NCBI GenBank assembly: GCA_040387555.1
Contig: JAZKDO010000003.1
Span: forward strand, 372,001 to 436,000
Direction: 5' to 3'
DNA from: UBA4416 sp040387555
Lineage (GTDB): Bacteria; Bacteroidota; Bacteroidia; B-17B0; Aurantibacillaceae
DNA length: 64,000 nt
Shown here: positions 37,283-46,093 of the stretch, one piece after another
How the letters are laid out: each line of letters starts with the position of its first letter
Numbering within the stretch: the stretch's first letter is position 1
The notes under the pieces: generated by a model
Databases searched by the model: none
The model's input: the letters and a program-made list of their open reading frames with translations, nothing else
Told to the model about the DNA's origin: nothing
Program-made: the position numbers and the translations under genes

Positions 37283-37828
37283 TTACTTTGTGATGGATTG
37301 ACTAAAAAAACTGAAATGCACATTCCCGTATTTTCGGGTTTCTAAATAGTTTTCTCTCGAACTAAAGTCTGTTTTTTGTCCATGTTCAATAATCAAAATG
37401 CCGTTTTCGTTTAAGAGTTTGTTCTTAAACACCAGTTCGTGGATCATTGATATGTTTTCCAATTCATAGGGTGGGTCGGCAAAAATAACATCAAAGGTGG
37501 AATGTGATTTTTCGAGGAACTTGAATGCGTCTGCCCGTTCAGTGAAAATGCTTGTTATTTTTAGTGTTTTCGCAGTGTCTTTCAAAAAAAATAAACAGGG
37601 AGAATGTTTGTCAATCGAATATATTTTTTTTGCGCCCCTTGATGCAAATTCTAAACTGATATTACCAGTTCCGCAAAAGAGATCCAGAACAGTAAGCTCA
37701 TTAAAATCCAGTTTATTATTTAAAATATTAAATAAGCCTTCCTTTGCAAAATCCGTGGTAGGTCTCACCGGTAAGTTTTTAGGAGCAACTATTTGCTTGC
37801 CTTTATATGTGCCACCTATTATTCGCAA
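37283..37828 (-). CDS. rsmD: 16S rRNA (guanine(966)-N(2))-methyltransferase
   Basis: The 181-residue enzyme has the SAM-binding VLDLFCGTGNISLE, the catalytic ADPPYE and the N-terminus RIIGGTYKGKQIVAPK typical of RsmD, which methylates G966 of 16S rRNA. The start is TTG (37828) inside the 3' end of the DUF3822 gene, with a 10-base overlap. coaD, often a neighbour in Bacteroidota, is not next door here. Confidence 0.92.
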   Translation of the reverse strand: MRIIGGTYKGKQIVAPKNLPVRPTTDFAKEGLFNILNNKLDFNELTVLDLFCGTGNISLEFASRGAKKIYSIDKHSPCLFFLKDTAKTLKITSIFTERADAFKFLEKSHSTFDVIFADPPYELENISMIHELVFKNKLLNENGILIIEHGQKTDFSSRENYLETRKYGNVHFSFFSQSITK

Positions 37829-38661
37829 AATAAACGGTTTAATAACGTATAATTAAAATGCTGTGGGGCGCCTGTTAATCCGCTCCAATCAATACTCTTA
37901 TGGCCCAAAGCCAGATGAATGGTTTTGATATATTTTTTAAGTGAAACAATTAGCCCGGAATTGGAATGTAAATTACCTGCCATAGTCACGTTTACGGTTA
38001 ATGGATTGAATTGATACTGTTCCAGAATAAATAATACATAATACAGAACGTCTTCATCGGTTTTAACAGCAAACTGGTTTGCCAGCATGAGCTGCGGACC
38101 CTTTTTTACTACTATTTCAATATAAGTTGCGTGAACAGAAATAAGAATATCTTCTTTTGCCAGTTCTTCCGACTGCAGGAGCATTCTGGACAGGATGGTT
38201 ACTGTGTGTTTTAACTGATGATGGGAGAATAAACGATCAAGCACAGATTTCAAATTCTCATCGATTGCATAAATCAATTTAATATCTGAGTTCACATCAT
38301 CCGTTATAATCAATTTGTCACCAATTTTTCCGGCATTAAATTCAAGAAGTGTGCGGTTGTTTTCTTCATTATAAAAGGTTGCCGGACATAAGGTAAATTG
38401 TTTCTCAAAATAATTTACATACACATGCTTATATGTTTTTTCAGAGAAACGAAAATGATTAACCGCATAAAGCAGAGATTCATTTACCGTCTTGCTCAAT
38501 ATATCATTAAACGGATAATGAGTAATAAATAAAGGTTTGTTTTGTTCCGAATGAAATTCACAAAAAACAAAATGTTGATCAGATATTTCAATGACCAAGC
38601 TATCTGCCTGATCAGAAATTTGTCCGAAGGTGGAATAGTCTATATTTAAATCGCCTGGCAT
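37819..38661 (-). CDS. DUF3822 family protein
   Basis: The 280-residue soluble protein matches the DUF3822 family of Bacteroidota, frequently next to rsmD, as here (10-base overlap). Characteristic segments are HFVFCEFHSEQNKPLFI-like strands early and LFILEQYQFNP near residue 215. No function is established. I chose the ATG at 38661 instead of the GTG three codons upstream, which falls in the TAGTTTTG box at 38670-38677. Confidence 0.78.
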   Translation of the reverse strand: MPGDLNIDYSTFGQISDQADSLVIEISDQHFVFCEFHSEQNKPLFITHYPFNDILSKTVNESLLYAVNHFRFSEKTYKHVYVNYFEKQFTLCPATFYNEENNRTLLEFNAGKIGDKLIITDDVNSDIKLIYAIDENLKSVLDRLFSHHQLKHTVTILSRMLLQSEELAKEDILISVHATYIEIVVKKGPQLMLANQFAVKTDEDVLYYVLFILEQYQFNPLTVNVTMAGNLHSNSGLIVSLKKYIKTIHLALGHKSIDWSGLTGAPQHFNYTLLNRLFCE

Positions 38662-38669
38662 TATTAACA

Positions 38670-38677
38670 CAAAACTA
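38670..38677 (-). promoter_or_regulatory. Candidate -7 box for DUF3822-rsmD
   Basis: The minus strand reads TAGTTTTG (TAnnTTTG), ending 8 bases before the DUF3822 ATG. This implies a very short leader. The -33 element is not obvious. Confidence 0.35.
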
Positions 38678-38705
38678 ATCTAATAAAAGGATTAGGAAAA
38701 AAATA

Positions 38706-39452
38706 TTATTTAGGGTTGAATATTTCATCCGCGATTTTTTCGTGTGATTTGATATTGTAATATTCTTCTACCTGTTCAGTTTTACCATTCCTCTTAAAGG
38801 TAACTTTGCTTTCTGTATAGCCATTACAACTTTTTTGAAAAGCGTCAAAGGACATATCCATTGTGTTTTCAGAATCCATTTTTTGTATGATCCTGATAAT
38901 CCTGAAACTTGCCTGATCAACCCATATTTGATTCGAAAGTGTGTCTCCCTTTTGTGCTCCTATCACATAACAGGTTTGAGTTTTTATCTTTTGCATTGAT
39001 AAAATTTCAGCATTAAAATGTTCCTTTTCCAAACGAGTGAACACGTTGTTGAGTTCGCGGTAATACATCCCGCCCAAAAGCAACAATAAAATATTAGAAT
39101 CTTCTTTGATTTTTTTAAGTGTGTTGTTTTTGTAACGGTACGAACTGTCGTTTTTAAAGATTACAAAATTTCCATCTTCACTTTTACCAAAGTCAATCCT
39201 GAACTTATCAGGAAACTCAATGTATTCATGCCATTCCGAATTGCCAATAACACTGTCGTTTCGGTAATGATTATTTTTTTGAGAGAAAGTATACGATCGG
39301 CAGGGAGCTTGCTTGTATTTAATGTGCATAAAACGAATGACATCTTTTCCGGTTTCAAATTTCGTTTTAACCGAAGCCGACATTTTGCCCAAAACGGATT
39401 TCTGCGCTTGAAGGAAAATGCTAAATAAGATAAAAATTACAGTTAATCTCAT
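38706..39452 (-). CDS. LolA-like exported protein
   Basis: The 248-residue protein has a signal peptide (about 1-16). Its beta-rich body has strand pairs such as YTFSQKNNHYRND, FRIDFGKSEDGNFVIFKND and NQIWVDQASFRIIRI, a pattern resembling the LolA/LolB lipoprotein carrier fold. I do not recognise an exact family. LolA moves lipoproteins across the periplasm; that role is only a possibility here. It overlaps the upstream SpoU methyltransferase by 4 bases (ATGA junction). Confidence 0.6.
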   Translation of the reverse strand: MRLTVIFILFSIFLQAQKSVLGKMSASVKTKFETGKDVIRFMHIKYKQAPCRSYTFSQKNNHYRNDSVIGNSEWHEYIEFPDKFRIDFGKSEDGNFVIFKNDSSYRYKNNTLKKIKEDSNILLLLLGGMYYRELNNVFTRLEKEHFNAEILSMQKIKTQTCYVIGAQKGDTLSNQIWVDQASFRIIRIIQKMDSENTMDMSFDAFQKSCNGYTESKVTFKRNGKTEQVEEYYNIKSHEKIADEIFNPK

Positions 39453-40216
39453 GAGGAGTAGTTAAGTTGTCTGTGAAATTCTGAACAAATAATAGCGCAG
39501 GCATTAGCGGCATTTAAAGATTCACTCCCATTGCTTCCGGCGGCCGGAATCGTGATAGGATTAGTAATATAATTCAATACTTCACTTGAAATGCCATTCG
39601 CTTCATTGCCTATTATAATAATCCCATGTTTAAGAGTGGTTGTATATATATTGGCACCTTCCAATAGCGCACCATATACTGGAACATTGACACCATGATT
39701 CAATAACTCACTAAATGGTATGCTTAACACATTAACCCTTAAAACTGCACCCATACTTGCCTGCAGGGTTTTTGGGTTGTAAATTTCAGTTGTGTTTGGA
39801 GAACAAAAAACCTGTTTAATACCAAACCAGTCCGCAATGCGTATGATAGTTCCCAAATTGCCGGGATCCCTGATGTCATCAAGAAACAAAGTGGTTGCAC
39901 TTTTTAATAAATCTATGTTTAATGTTGTAACTGTAATTTTAGCAATAGCCAACACCTGGTTTGGACTTGTTAAAAGGCTTATTTTTTTTAGCTCATCGGT
40001 TGTTACTTCGCTGAACTTAATAAAATTGTCCGTCAAAATCCTGCGGTAATCGTTGATGTAATCTGCTGTTGCAAATAATTCGGTAACTTCAAATTTCTGA
40101 TGCTGAATAAATTCAGTCACCATTTTGATGCCTTCCACGATAAATAACCCTTCTTCTTCCCTGTTTTTTTTAGAGTGTAAGGATTGTATATATTTTATCT
40201 GATTTTTACTAATCAT
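39449..40216 (-). CDS. SpoU/TrmH family RNA 2'-O-ribose methyltransferase
   Basis: The 255-residue SPOUT enzyme has an N-terminal substrate-binding domain (about 1-95) and the three SpoU motifs: LDDIRDPGNLGTIIR, IIGNEANGI and SLNAANACAI. It methylates ribose in rRNA or tRNA; the closest general match is the RlmB/TrmH-like group, and the target base is unknown. It sits divergent from tamL, a neighbour frequently seen in Bacteroidota. Confidence 0.9.
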   Translation of the reverse strand: MISKNQIKYIQSLHSKKNREEEGLFIVEGIKMVTEFIQHQKFEVTELFATADYINDYRRILTDNFIKFSEVTTDELKKISLLTSPNQVLAIAKITVTTLNIDLLKSATTLFLDDIRDPGNLGTIIRIADWFGIKQVFCSPNTTEIYNPKTLQASMGAVLRVNVLSIPFSELLNHGVNVPVYGALLEGANIYTTTLKHGIIIIGNEANGISSEVLNYITNPITIPAAGSNGSESLNAANACAIICSEFHRQLNYSS

Positions 40217-40259
40217 TTTTTAAGACTAAATTAGTAGGCTATAAATGTAAGTAATCCAT

Positions 40260-42806
40260 TTGACCTATAAACAGGATATCAGAAGTATTTTATTTCCCAC
40301 GCTTAAGTGCAGAAGGGTGTGTTTTTACCTGTTTATAGCTTCACTTATTTTTTCCTCCTGTAATGTAAACAAACATTTAAAAGAGAATGAATACCTGTTA
40401 AGTAAAAACACTGTTAAAAATAACGGAACGAAAATCGATAATAGTGATCTCGAAGCATTTATCAGGCAAAAACCGAACCGTAAGATCTTGAAACTGGTGC
40501 GTTTTAACCTTTGGTTATACAACCAGGTTGATCAACAGAAAATGCTGGAAAAAAAAGAAAAGAGAGATCAGAAATACGATAGAATAAATGCTAAAAGAAT
40601 TGAAAAAACAAATCGGAAAAATGAGAAGAGGTTAGCGAAAGGAAAACCCGCCAAGTTGCCAAAGCTTAAGAATAAAGAAAAGCCAACTTTTCGGGAAAGC
40701 ATTATGGAAGCCGGTGAGCCTCCTGTTATTCTGGATACTTTTCTGACAAAGGTCACTAAAAACCAATTACAAAAATTTGTTTTCTCCAAGGGTTATTTTG
40801 ATTCTGAAGTGCGGGACAGTACAATATTAGACCCAAAGAACAAACGTGCCAAAACTTTTTATTCCATCTCAAAATCCGAACCCTATTATGTGCGTTCTAT
40901 TAAGTACAAAATTGAGGATCCATTAATTGAATATTTTATACTTAATGATACTATTCCCTGCCTGATAAAGCACAATACAATTTATGATGAAGAAATTTTT
41001 CAAAAAGAGAGAACCCGTATTACCGAAAGCCAATTGAATAACGGGTATTTTTATTTTGCTCCGGAATATGTGTATTATCTGGCTGATACAAACCTTGCAG
41101 GACAAAATGTAAATTTAACTATTGGAGTTAAAATGTACTCAAGAAATTACAGCGAAACAAATGACTCGTTAGTGTATGTGAACCATCCCCGTTTTTATAT
41201 TGAGAATGTTTACGTTATTCCTGAGACCATTCCTGATTTCCGTGGAAAGGCTAACGATGTTTACATGAAGGATACCGTAGAGTATAAACGATTGAAAATA
41301 CTGCACAGTAATAAATTGAAATTCCGTAAAAAAGATCTCACCCGCGACATTGCTGTTTCTCCCGGGCAATTATATCAACAAAATTTTTCTGAAGACACCT
41401 ACAAGGGCATGACTTCACTTAAGGTTTTTAAAAGCGTTTATATTCAATACATAAAAAACCCAAATTTTTCAGACAGGTTGGATTGTTATATTGTTTGCCA
41501 GCCTGTAGTGAAACAGGCAGTAACTATTGAAACGGAATATAACTACACTTCAGGTAATTCAGGCATAGCGGGAAGCCTTGTGTTTCAGAATAAAAATGCG
41601 TTTCGTGGCGCAGAGTTAGTAGAGTTAAAATTAAAAGGTTCAATCACTGCCCAGCGACAATTTAATACTACTCAAACCGCAAGCAACCTTAATGAAGTTC
41701 AAAAGACATTTAACACTATACAGTTTGGGCCTGAGTTAAATATTTATTTTCCTAAACCATTGTTTCCTTTTACCTTATTTTACTATAAAAAAGATATTAA
41801 TGAAAAACGATATTTTACACAACCAAAAACTATTTTAAACCTTTCCATAAATTACCAATCACGGCCTGAATTTGACAGAACAATTTCAAGTGTATCCTAT
41901 GGTTTTAAATTTACAAATAGTAAAGGTTTGTTTACCTATGATATAGTTCCTATGGAGGCCTATATTGTAAAAGCCAGGTTGTTCGGGAATTTTCAAAGCG
42001 ATCTTTTAAATTTCAATGATTTCTTTTTATTGAATTCTTTTCAGGATCACATTACCACCTTATCTAAAATATCAGCTACCTACAACAACCAGGGAATCAG
42101 TAAAAAAAGAAACCTGACATACTTAAGAATGAGTTTGAGTTCTTCAGGAAATATATTACGTGGTATATATTCAGCAACGGGACAGCCAATGGATTCCCAG
42201 GGGCGTTATTTAATTGAAGGCATTCCGTTTTCGCAATTCGTTAAGATAGAATCAGACTATCGTTATTATATCAAGGTGAGAAAGCTCGGAAAATTAGTAT
42301 ACCGTTTAGCTGGTGGTTACGGACATCCTTTAAAAAACCTGACAACCCTGCCCTATGAGCAAAGTTTTTTTGGCGGCGGGCCCAATACAAATCGTGCATG
42401 GCGCGCCAGAACTTTAGGGCCTGGCGGTTACTCCCAGCCTGATTCCATTACTGCGCGTTACGATAAAATAGGAAACATCCAGATAGAAAGTAATATTGAA
42501 TACAGGTTCCACATTTTTAAATCATTTTACGGTGCATGGTTTGTGGACGCAGGAAATATCTGGTTATCGTACAACGACCCAAGTAAACCCAATGGAAAAT
42601 TTGAACTCAGTAGATTTTATAAAGAAATTGCTATTGGTTCAGGCTTTGGGTTGCGTTACGATTTTAGCTTTTTTGTCATACGGTTAGATGGGGCGATTCG
42701 TGTATATGATCCCTCATACGCAGAAGGAAAACGGTTGGTTTTAGGTACGCAAACTCTTAGGCAAACTTCTTTTTACGCCAATTTCGGTATCGGATATCCG
42801 TTTTAG
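40260..42806 (+). CDS. tamL: TamL-type BamA/TamA family outer-membrane lipoprotein
   Basis: The 848-residue protein has a lipoprotein signal ending FSSC (Cys34) followed by NVNKHLKENEYLLSKN, the diagnostic TamL start, then POTRA-like domains. A C-terminal Omp85 barrel contains FFGGGPNTNRAWRARTLGPG (the G/RAWR region) and ends in aromatic residues (FGIGYPF). TamL is the Bacteroidota lipoprotein version of TamA, for outer-membrane protein insertion. The start is TTG (40260); a GTG at 40317 is possible but would strip the basic N-region. tamB, a common neighbour, is not present downstream. Confidence 0.85.
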   Translation: MTYKQDIRSILFPTLKCRRVCFYLFIASLIFSSCNVNKHLKENEYLLSKNTVKNNGTKIDNSDLEAFIRQKPNRKILKLVRFNLWLYNQVDQQKMLEKKEKRDQKYDRINAKRIEKTNRKNEKRLAKGKPAKLPKLKNKEKPTFRESIMEAGEPPVILDTFLTKVTKNQLQKFVFSKGYFDSEVRDSTILDPKNKRAKTFYSISKSEPYYVRSIKYKIEDPLIEYFILNDTIPCLIKHNTIYDEEIFQKERTRITESQLNNGYFYFAPEYVYYLADTNLAGQNVNLTIGVKMYSRNYSETNDSLVYVNHPRFYIENVYVIPETIPDFRGKANDVYMKDTVEYKRLKILHSNKLKFRKKDLTRDIAVSPGQLYQQNFSEDTYKGMTSLKVFKSVYIQYIKNPNFSDRLDCYIVCQPVVKQAVTIETEYNYTSGNSGIAGSLVFQNKNAFRGAELVELKLKGSITAQRQFNTTQTASNLNEVQKTFNTIQFGPELNIYFPKPLFPFTLFYYKKDINEKRYFTQPKTILNLSINYQSRPEFDRTISSVSYGFKFTNSKGLFTYDIVPMEAYIVKARLFGNFQSDLLNFNDFFLLNSFQDHITTLSKISATYNNQGISKKRNLTYLRMSLSSSGNILRGIYSATGQPMDSQGRYLIEGIPFSQFVKIESDYRYYIKVRKLGKLVYRLAGGYGHPLKNLTTLPYEQSFFGGGPNTNRAWRARTLGPGGYSQPDSITARYDKIGNIQIESNIEYRFHIFKSFYGAWFVDAGNIWLSYNDPSKPNGKFELSRFYKEIAIGSGFGLRYDFSFFVIRLDGAIRVYDPSYAEGKRLVLGTQTLRQTSFYANFGIGYPF

Positions 42807-42894
42807 ATCTTCAAGGTTCAATCAGCATTAAGCGCTAGGATTCTCATCCCGATCTCTAAAAAAGGTTATCTTTATACCCTTATTTCAAAAATCA

Positions 42895-44478
42895 ATGGGT
42901 TTCATCGACGAATTACATAAAAGAAAAACATTTGCCATTATTGCTCATCCAGATGCTGGTAAAACAACGCTTACTGAAAAGTTATTATTATTTGGGGGAG
43001 CTATCCAATCTGCAGGCGCTGTAAAGTCTAATAAGATTAAAAAGTCAACGACTTCAGATTTCATGGAAATTGAAAAGCAGAGAGGGATCTCTGTATCAAC
43101 ATCCGTAATGGCATTTGACTACCGGGATTTTAAAGTAAACATTCTTGATACTCCCGGCCATGAGGACTTTGCCGAAGATACTTACCGCACATTGTCTGCC
43201 GTGGATAGCGTAATTATGGTAATTGATTGTGTGAAGGGTGTAGAGCCGCAAACACGTAAATTACTGGAAGTTTGCCGAATGCGTAACACTCCTGTTATTG
43301 TGTTTGTCAATAAAATGGACCGGGAAGGACAGAATGCTTTTGACTTATTAGATGAGATAGAAAAAGAATTAAAGATTCGTGTGCGTCCTTTAACATGGCC
43401 AATTGGTATTGGTAAATCATTTAAAGGCGTTTATAATTTATATGAGAAAAAATTATCCCTGTTCCAGGGAGACAGTAAAACAACAGTTGAAGAAAGTGTA
43501 GTGTTGGACAATGTGAATGACAGTGAAATTGAAAAATACATCAGCGAAGATTTTGCGAATCAGTTAAGGGATGACATTACATTAATTGATGGTGTGTATG
43601 ATGATTTTGATAAACGCGAATATTTAAACGCGAATGTAAGTCCGGTATTTTTTGGAAGTGCCGTGAATAATTTTGGTATTAAAGAATTACTGGATTGTTT
43701 TGTTGAAATAGCGCCGACACCACAAGGCCGTGACACCGATTTAGCAGGACATGTTGAACCGGAGTCGCCAAAATTCAGTGGTTTCGTTTTTAAAATTCAT
43801 GCCAACCTTGATCCTAAGCACAGGGACAGGATCGCGTTTTTAAGAATTGTATCCGGTAAGTTTGAACGTAATAAATATTATTACAATGTGCGTGAAGGAA
43901 AAGACATGCGATTTAGTAACCCGACTGCTTTCATGGCTCAACAGAAATCTGTGATTGATGAATCTTACCCGGGAGATGTAATTGGTTTGTATGATGCAGG
44001 AAGTTTTAAGATTGGAGATACATTAACGGAGGGCGCTAAGTTTCATTTTAAAGGGATCCCGAGTTTCTCTCCAGAGTTATTTAAATATGTTACCAACCTG
44101 GATCCGATGAAAACCAAACAATTACAAAAAGGTTTGGAGCAATTAACGGACGAAGGAGTGGCTCAGTTATTTACTAAAAAAGCTGATGGAAGAAAAGTGG
44201 TTGGAACTGTAGGTGCCTTGCAATTTGAAGTAATTCAGCATCGTTTGAAATCTGAATATAATGCGTCGTGTGGTTATGATTCAGTGAATTTGTATAAAGC
44301 GCTTTGGATCGAATGCAGCGATAAGAAAAAACTGGATGAGTTTTTGATTGATAAATCAAATCACATTGCGTACGATAAAGAAAACCGCTTAGTGTTTTTA
44401 GCAGAGTCGGCCTGGTTACTGCAAATGGCACAGGATAAATTTCCTGACATTAAGTTTCATTTAAAGAGTGAGTTTTAA
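42895..44478 (+). CDS. prfC: Peptide chain release factor 3
   Basis: The 527-residue translational GTPase recycles RF1/RF2. The G1 motif AHPDAGKTT (17-25), the EKQRGISV switch, DTPGHEDF (G3) and NKMDREG (G4) are those of RF3, and the length matches the family. It lies 88 bases after tamL. A near-consensus TATCTTTA box at 42867-42874 may provide its own promoter. Confidence 0.95.
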   Translation: MGFIDELHKRKTFAIIAHPDAGKTTLTEKLLLFGGAIQSAGAVKSNKIKKSTTSDFMEIEKQRGISVSTSVMAFDYRDFKVNILDTPGHEDFAEDTYRTLSAVDSVIMVIDCVKGVEPQTRKLLEVCRMRNTPVIVFVNKMDREGQNAFDLLDEIEKELKIRVRPLTWPIGIGKSFKGVYNLYEKKLSLFQGDSKTTVEESVVLDNVNDSEIEKYISEDFANQLRDDITLIDGVYDDFDKREYLNANVSPVFFGSAVNNFGIKELLDCFVEIAPTPQGRDTDLAGHVEPESPKFSGFVFKIHANLDPKHRDRIAFLRIVSGKFERNKYYYNVREGKDMRFSNPTAFMAQQKSVIDESYPGDVIGLYDAGSFKIGDTLTEGAKFHFKGIPSFSPELFKYVTNLDPMKTKQLQKGLEQLTDEGVAQLFTKKADGRKVVGTVGALQFEVIQHRLKSEYNASCGYDSVNLYKALWIECSDKKKLDEFLIDKSNHIAYDKENRLVFLAESAWLLQMAQDKFPDIKFHLKSEF

Positions 44479-44494
44479 TTTTTTTATAATTTTT

Positions 44495-44590
44495 TGACAC
44501 AGATAACATATTAATATTATAAAAAGTGATTAAAGAAATTTTAATTAATCATGACTATCTGCGTCATCAGTGTTCTATCTAAAAATAATC
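44495..44590. repeat. Degenerate intergenic repeat (cacaga/ctgcgtcatc type)
   Basis: The spacer between prfC and the PaaY-type gene holds GACACAGATAAC and, after an AT-rich palindrome AATTTTAATTAAT, ATCTGCGTCATCAGTGTTCT. It resembles a repeat pattern of the type cacagat...atctgtgtcatcagtgtt seen in many Bacteroidota spacers. It contains no gene. Confidence 0.4.
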
Positions 44591-44592
44591 CT

Positions 44593-45207
44593 ATGGCAAA
44601 TATTTTTGAATTCAACGGCTACAAACCCGTAATAGATAAAAGTTCATTTGTTCACCCTAATGCAACAGTAACGGGAAATGTCATCATCGGAAAAAATGTA
44701 TATATCGGTCCGGGTGCTGCCATTCGTGGTGACTGGGGACAGATCATTATTGAGGATGGCTGCAATGTTCAGGAAAACTGCACCATACACATGTTTCCGG
44801 GAACCACTGTATTATTAAAAGAAGCAGCTCATATTGGGCACGGTGCGATTATTCACGGAGCAACGATCGGAAAAAATGTTTTAGTTGGAATGAATTCTGT
44901 TGTAATGGATAATTGTGTGATAGGTGATAACTGTATTATTGGAGCACTATGTTTTGTTCCTGCAGATACAATCATCGAAGAACGTAAAGTTGTCGTGGGA
45001 AATCCTGGCAAAATCGTAAAGGATGTGAGTGATGATATGATTGCATGGAAAACAAAGGGAACAGGTTTATACCAGCAATTGCCGGCAGATTGTTATGCAA
45101 GTTTAAAGCCATGCGAACCTTTGCGCAGAATGCCAGCTTATCGTCCGGATCAGCAGAACGAATACAAAACCTGGAACGAAGAAAAATCTAAAGAGAAAAA
45201 AAAGTAA
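44593..45207 (+). CDS. PaaY-type hexapeptide-repeat protein (gamma carbonic anhydrase-like)
   Basis: The 204-residue protein is built from left-handed beta-helix repeats with the metal-binding histidine context HMFPG, HIGHGAIIHG. Its tail KTKGTGLYQQLP...C...L.P is typical of PaaY and related thioesterase/carbonic anhydrase-like proteins. In phenylacetate degradation PaaY clears stalled CoA esters; whether this organism has that pathway is not shown here. I chose the ATG at 44593 (MANIFEFNGYKP), since an upstream ATG would place the N-terminus in repeat DNA. Confidence 0.8.
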   Translation: MANIFEFNGYKPVIDKSSFVHPNATVTGNVIIGKNVYIGPGAAIRGDWGQIIIEDGCNVQENCTIHMFPGTTVLLKEAAHIGHGAIIHGATIGKNVLVGMNSVVMDNCVIGDNCIIGALCFVPADTIIEERKVVVGNPGKIVKDVSDDMIAWKTKGTGLYQQLPADCYASLKPCEPLRRMPAYRPDQQNEYKTWNEEKSKEKKK

Positions 45208-45230
45208 TCAAAAACAAGTCTTTTTTGATT
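45206..45230. terminator. AT-rich bidirectional hairpin
   Basis: AATCAAAAA (45206-45214) and TTTTTGATT (45222-45230) form a 9-base-pair hairpin between two convergent genes. It is a weak intrinsic terminator candidate, with T-rich sequence within the arm. Confidence 0.4.
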
Positions 45231-46049
45231 CTAATGATCATATGCGTAACATGGTGGTGCGACAAGAGTTAATTTGAAATTAAGTGTTAAACCAAAAAAG
45301 AAATACCAGTCTTTGGTTCTTGGATTTCCTCGTTGCTCATTAATATTACTACCTGCGTTTTTAGAACGATCTGAAAGCTTCGGGCCATTAATAGTTGTAA
45401 AAGGGGTCACATCAGTATCAGGATAGGTTCCACTAACGTCATCCAGATAATCAGTGAAGGTTTTTCTTGGGCCCCATTCAATCCCAATACCCACTTTTTT
45501 TGACACGTTAATTTTTGCGCCAACTCCAAAAGGTATTGCCATTTGTGTTAAAGCATATCCTTTTGTTTGCCCTTCCGTTTTAAGAGGTTGCAAGTCTATC
45601 CAGTAACTGCCCATTTGGGCAGTGGGTTTAAATGTAAAAACATCCAGGCCAAGGAAAAGAAATGTGGTGAATTTATATTTATCATTACTGATGCGATACT
45701 CCAGGAAATTAAATTCAGCGAGAACATTGAATTCCATAATTTGAGACTTGAAATTCAAATTCCGTTGAAGTTGATCGGCATCCTCACTCTGCGAATCATC
45801 ACCCATTACATTCCCATAATTAAAGCCGGCACGAAATGCATAACGGTAATTAGGAGTAAATCTATAAAATGCACCAGCGGCAGGCTGTGTTAAATGAAAT
45901 TGTTTTTTTGGATTGAGATCTCCAAGGTAATAAGCTCCGCCTAAAAAAATGCCAACCTCGTGCTGTCTGAAGTTCCGCTTTTTTGTTTGTGAAAACAAAG
46001 CAGTTGAAAAAGACAAACTCAATAATAATAGATAAAGGCAAAATTTCAT
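45231..46049 (-). CDS. DUF6089 outer-membrane beta-barrel protein
   Basis: The 272-residue protein has a signal peptide (about 1-21) and then the DUF6089 start: HEVGIFLGGAYYLGDLNP. Alternating amphipathic strands follow, for example YRYAFRAGFNYGNVMGDD and KVGIGIEWGPRKTFTDYLD. The family is found in Bacteroidota outer membranes and has no proven role. It lies 44 bases downstream of the subtilase gene on the same strand. Confidence 0.8.
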   Translation of the reverse strand: MKFCLYLLLLSLSFSTALFSQTKKRNFRQHEVGIFLGGAYYLGDLNPKKQFHLTQPAAGAFYRFTPNYRYAFRAGFNYGNVMGDDSQSEDADQLQRNLNFKSQIMEFNVLAEFNFLEYRISNDKYKFTTFLFLGLDVFTFKPTAQMGSYWIDLQPLKTEGQTKGYALTQMAIPFGVGAKINVSKKVGIGIEWGPRKTFTDYLDDVSGTYPDTDVTPFTTINGPKLSDRSKNAGSNINEQRGNPRTKDWYFFFGLTLNFKLTLVAPPCYAYDH

Positions 46050-46093
46050 AGTTATATAACGATACTCTTTTTAAAAAATTATGTTTTTGAAAA

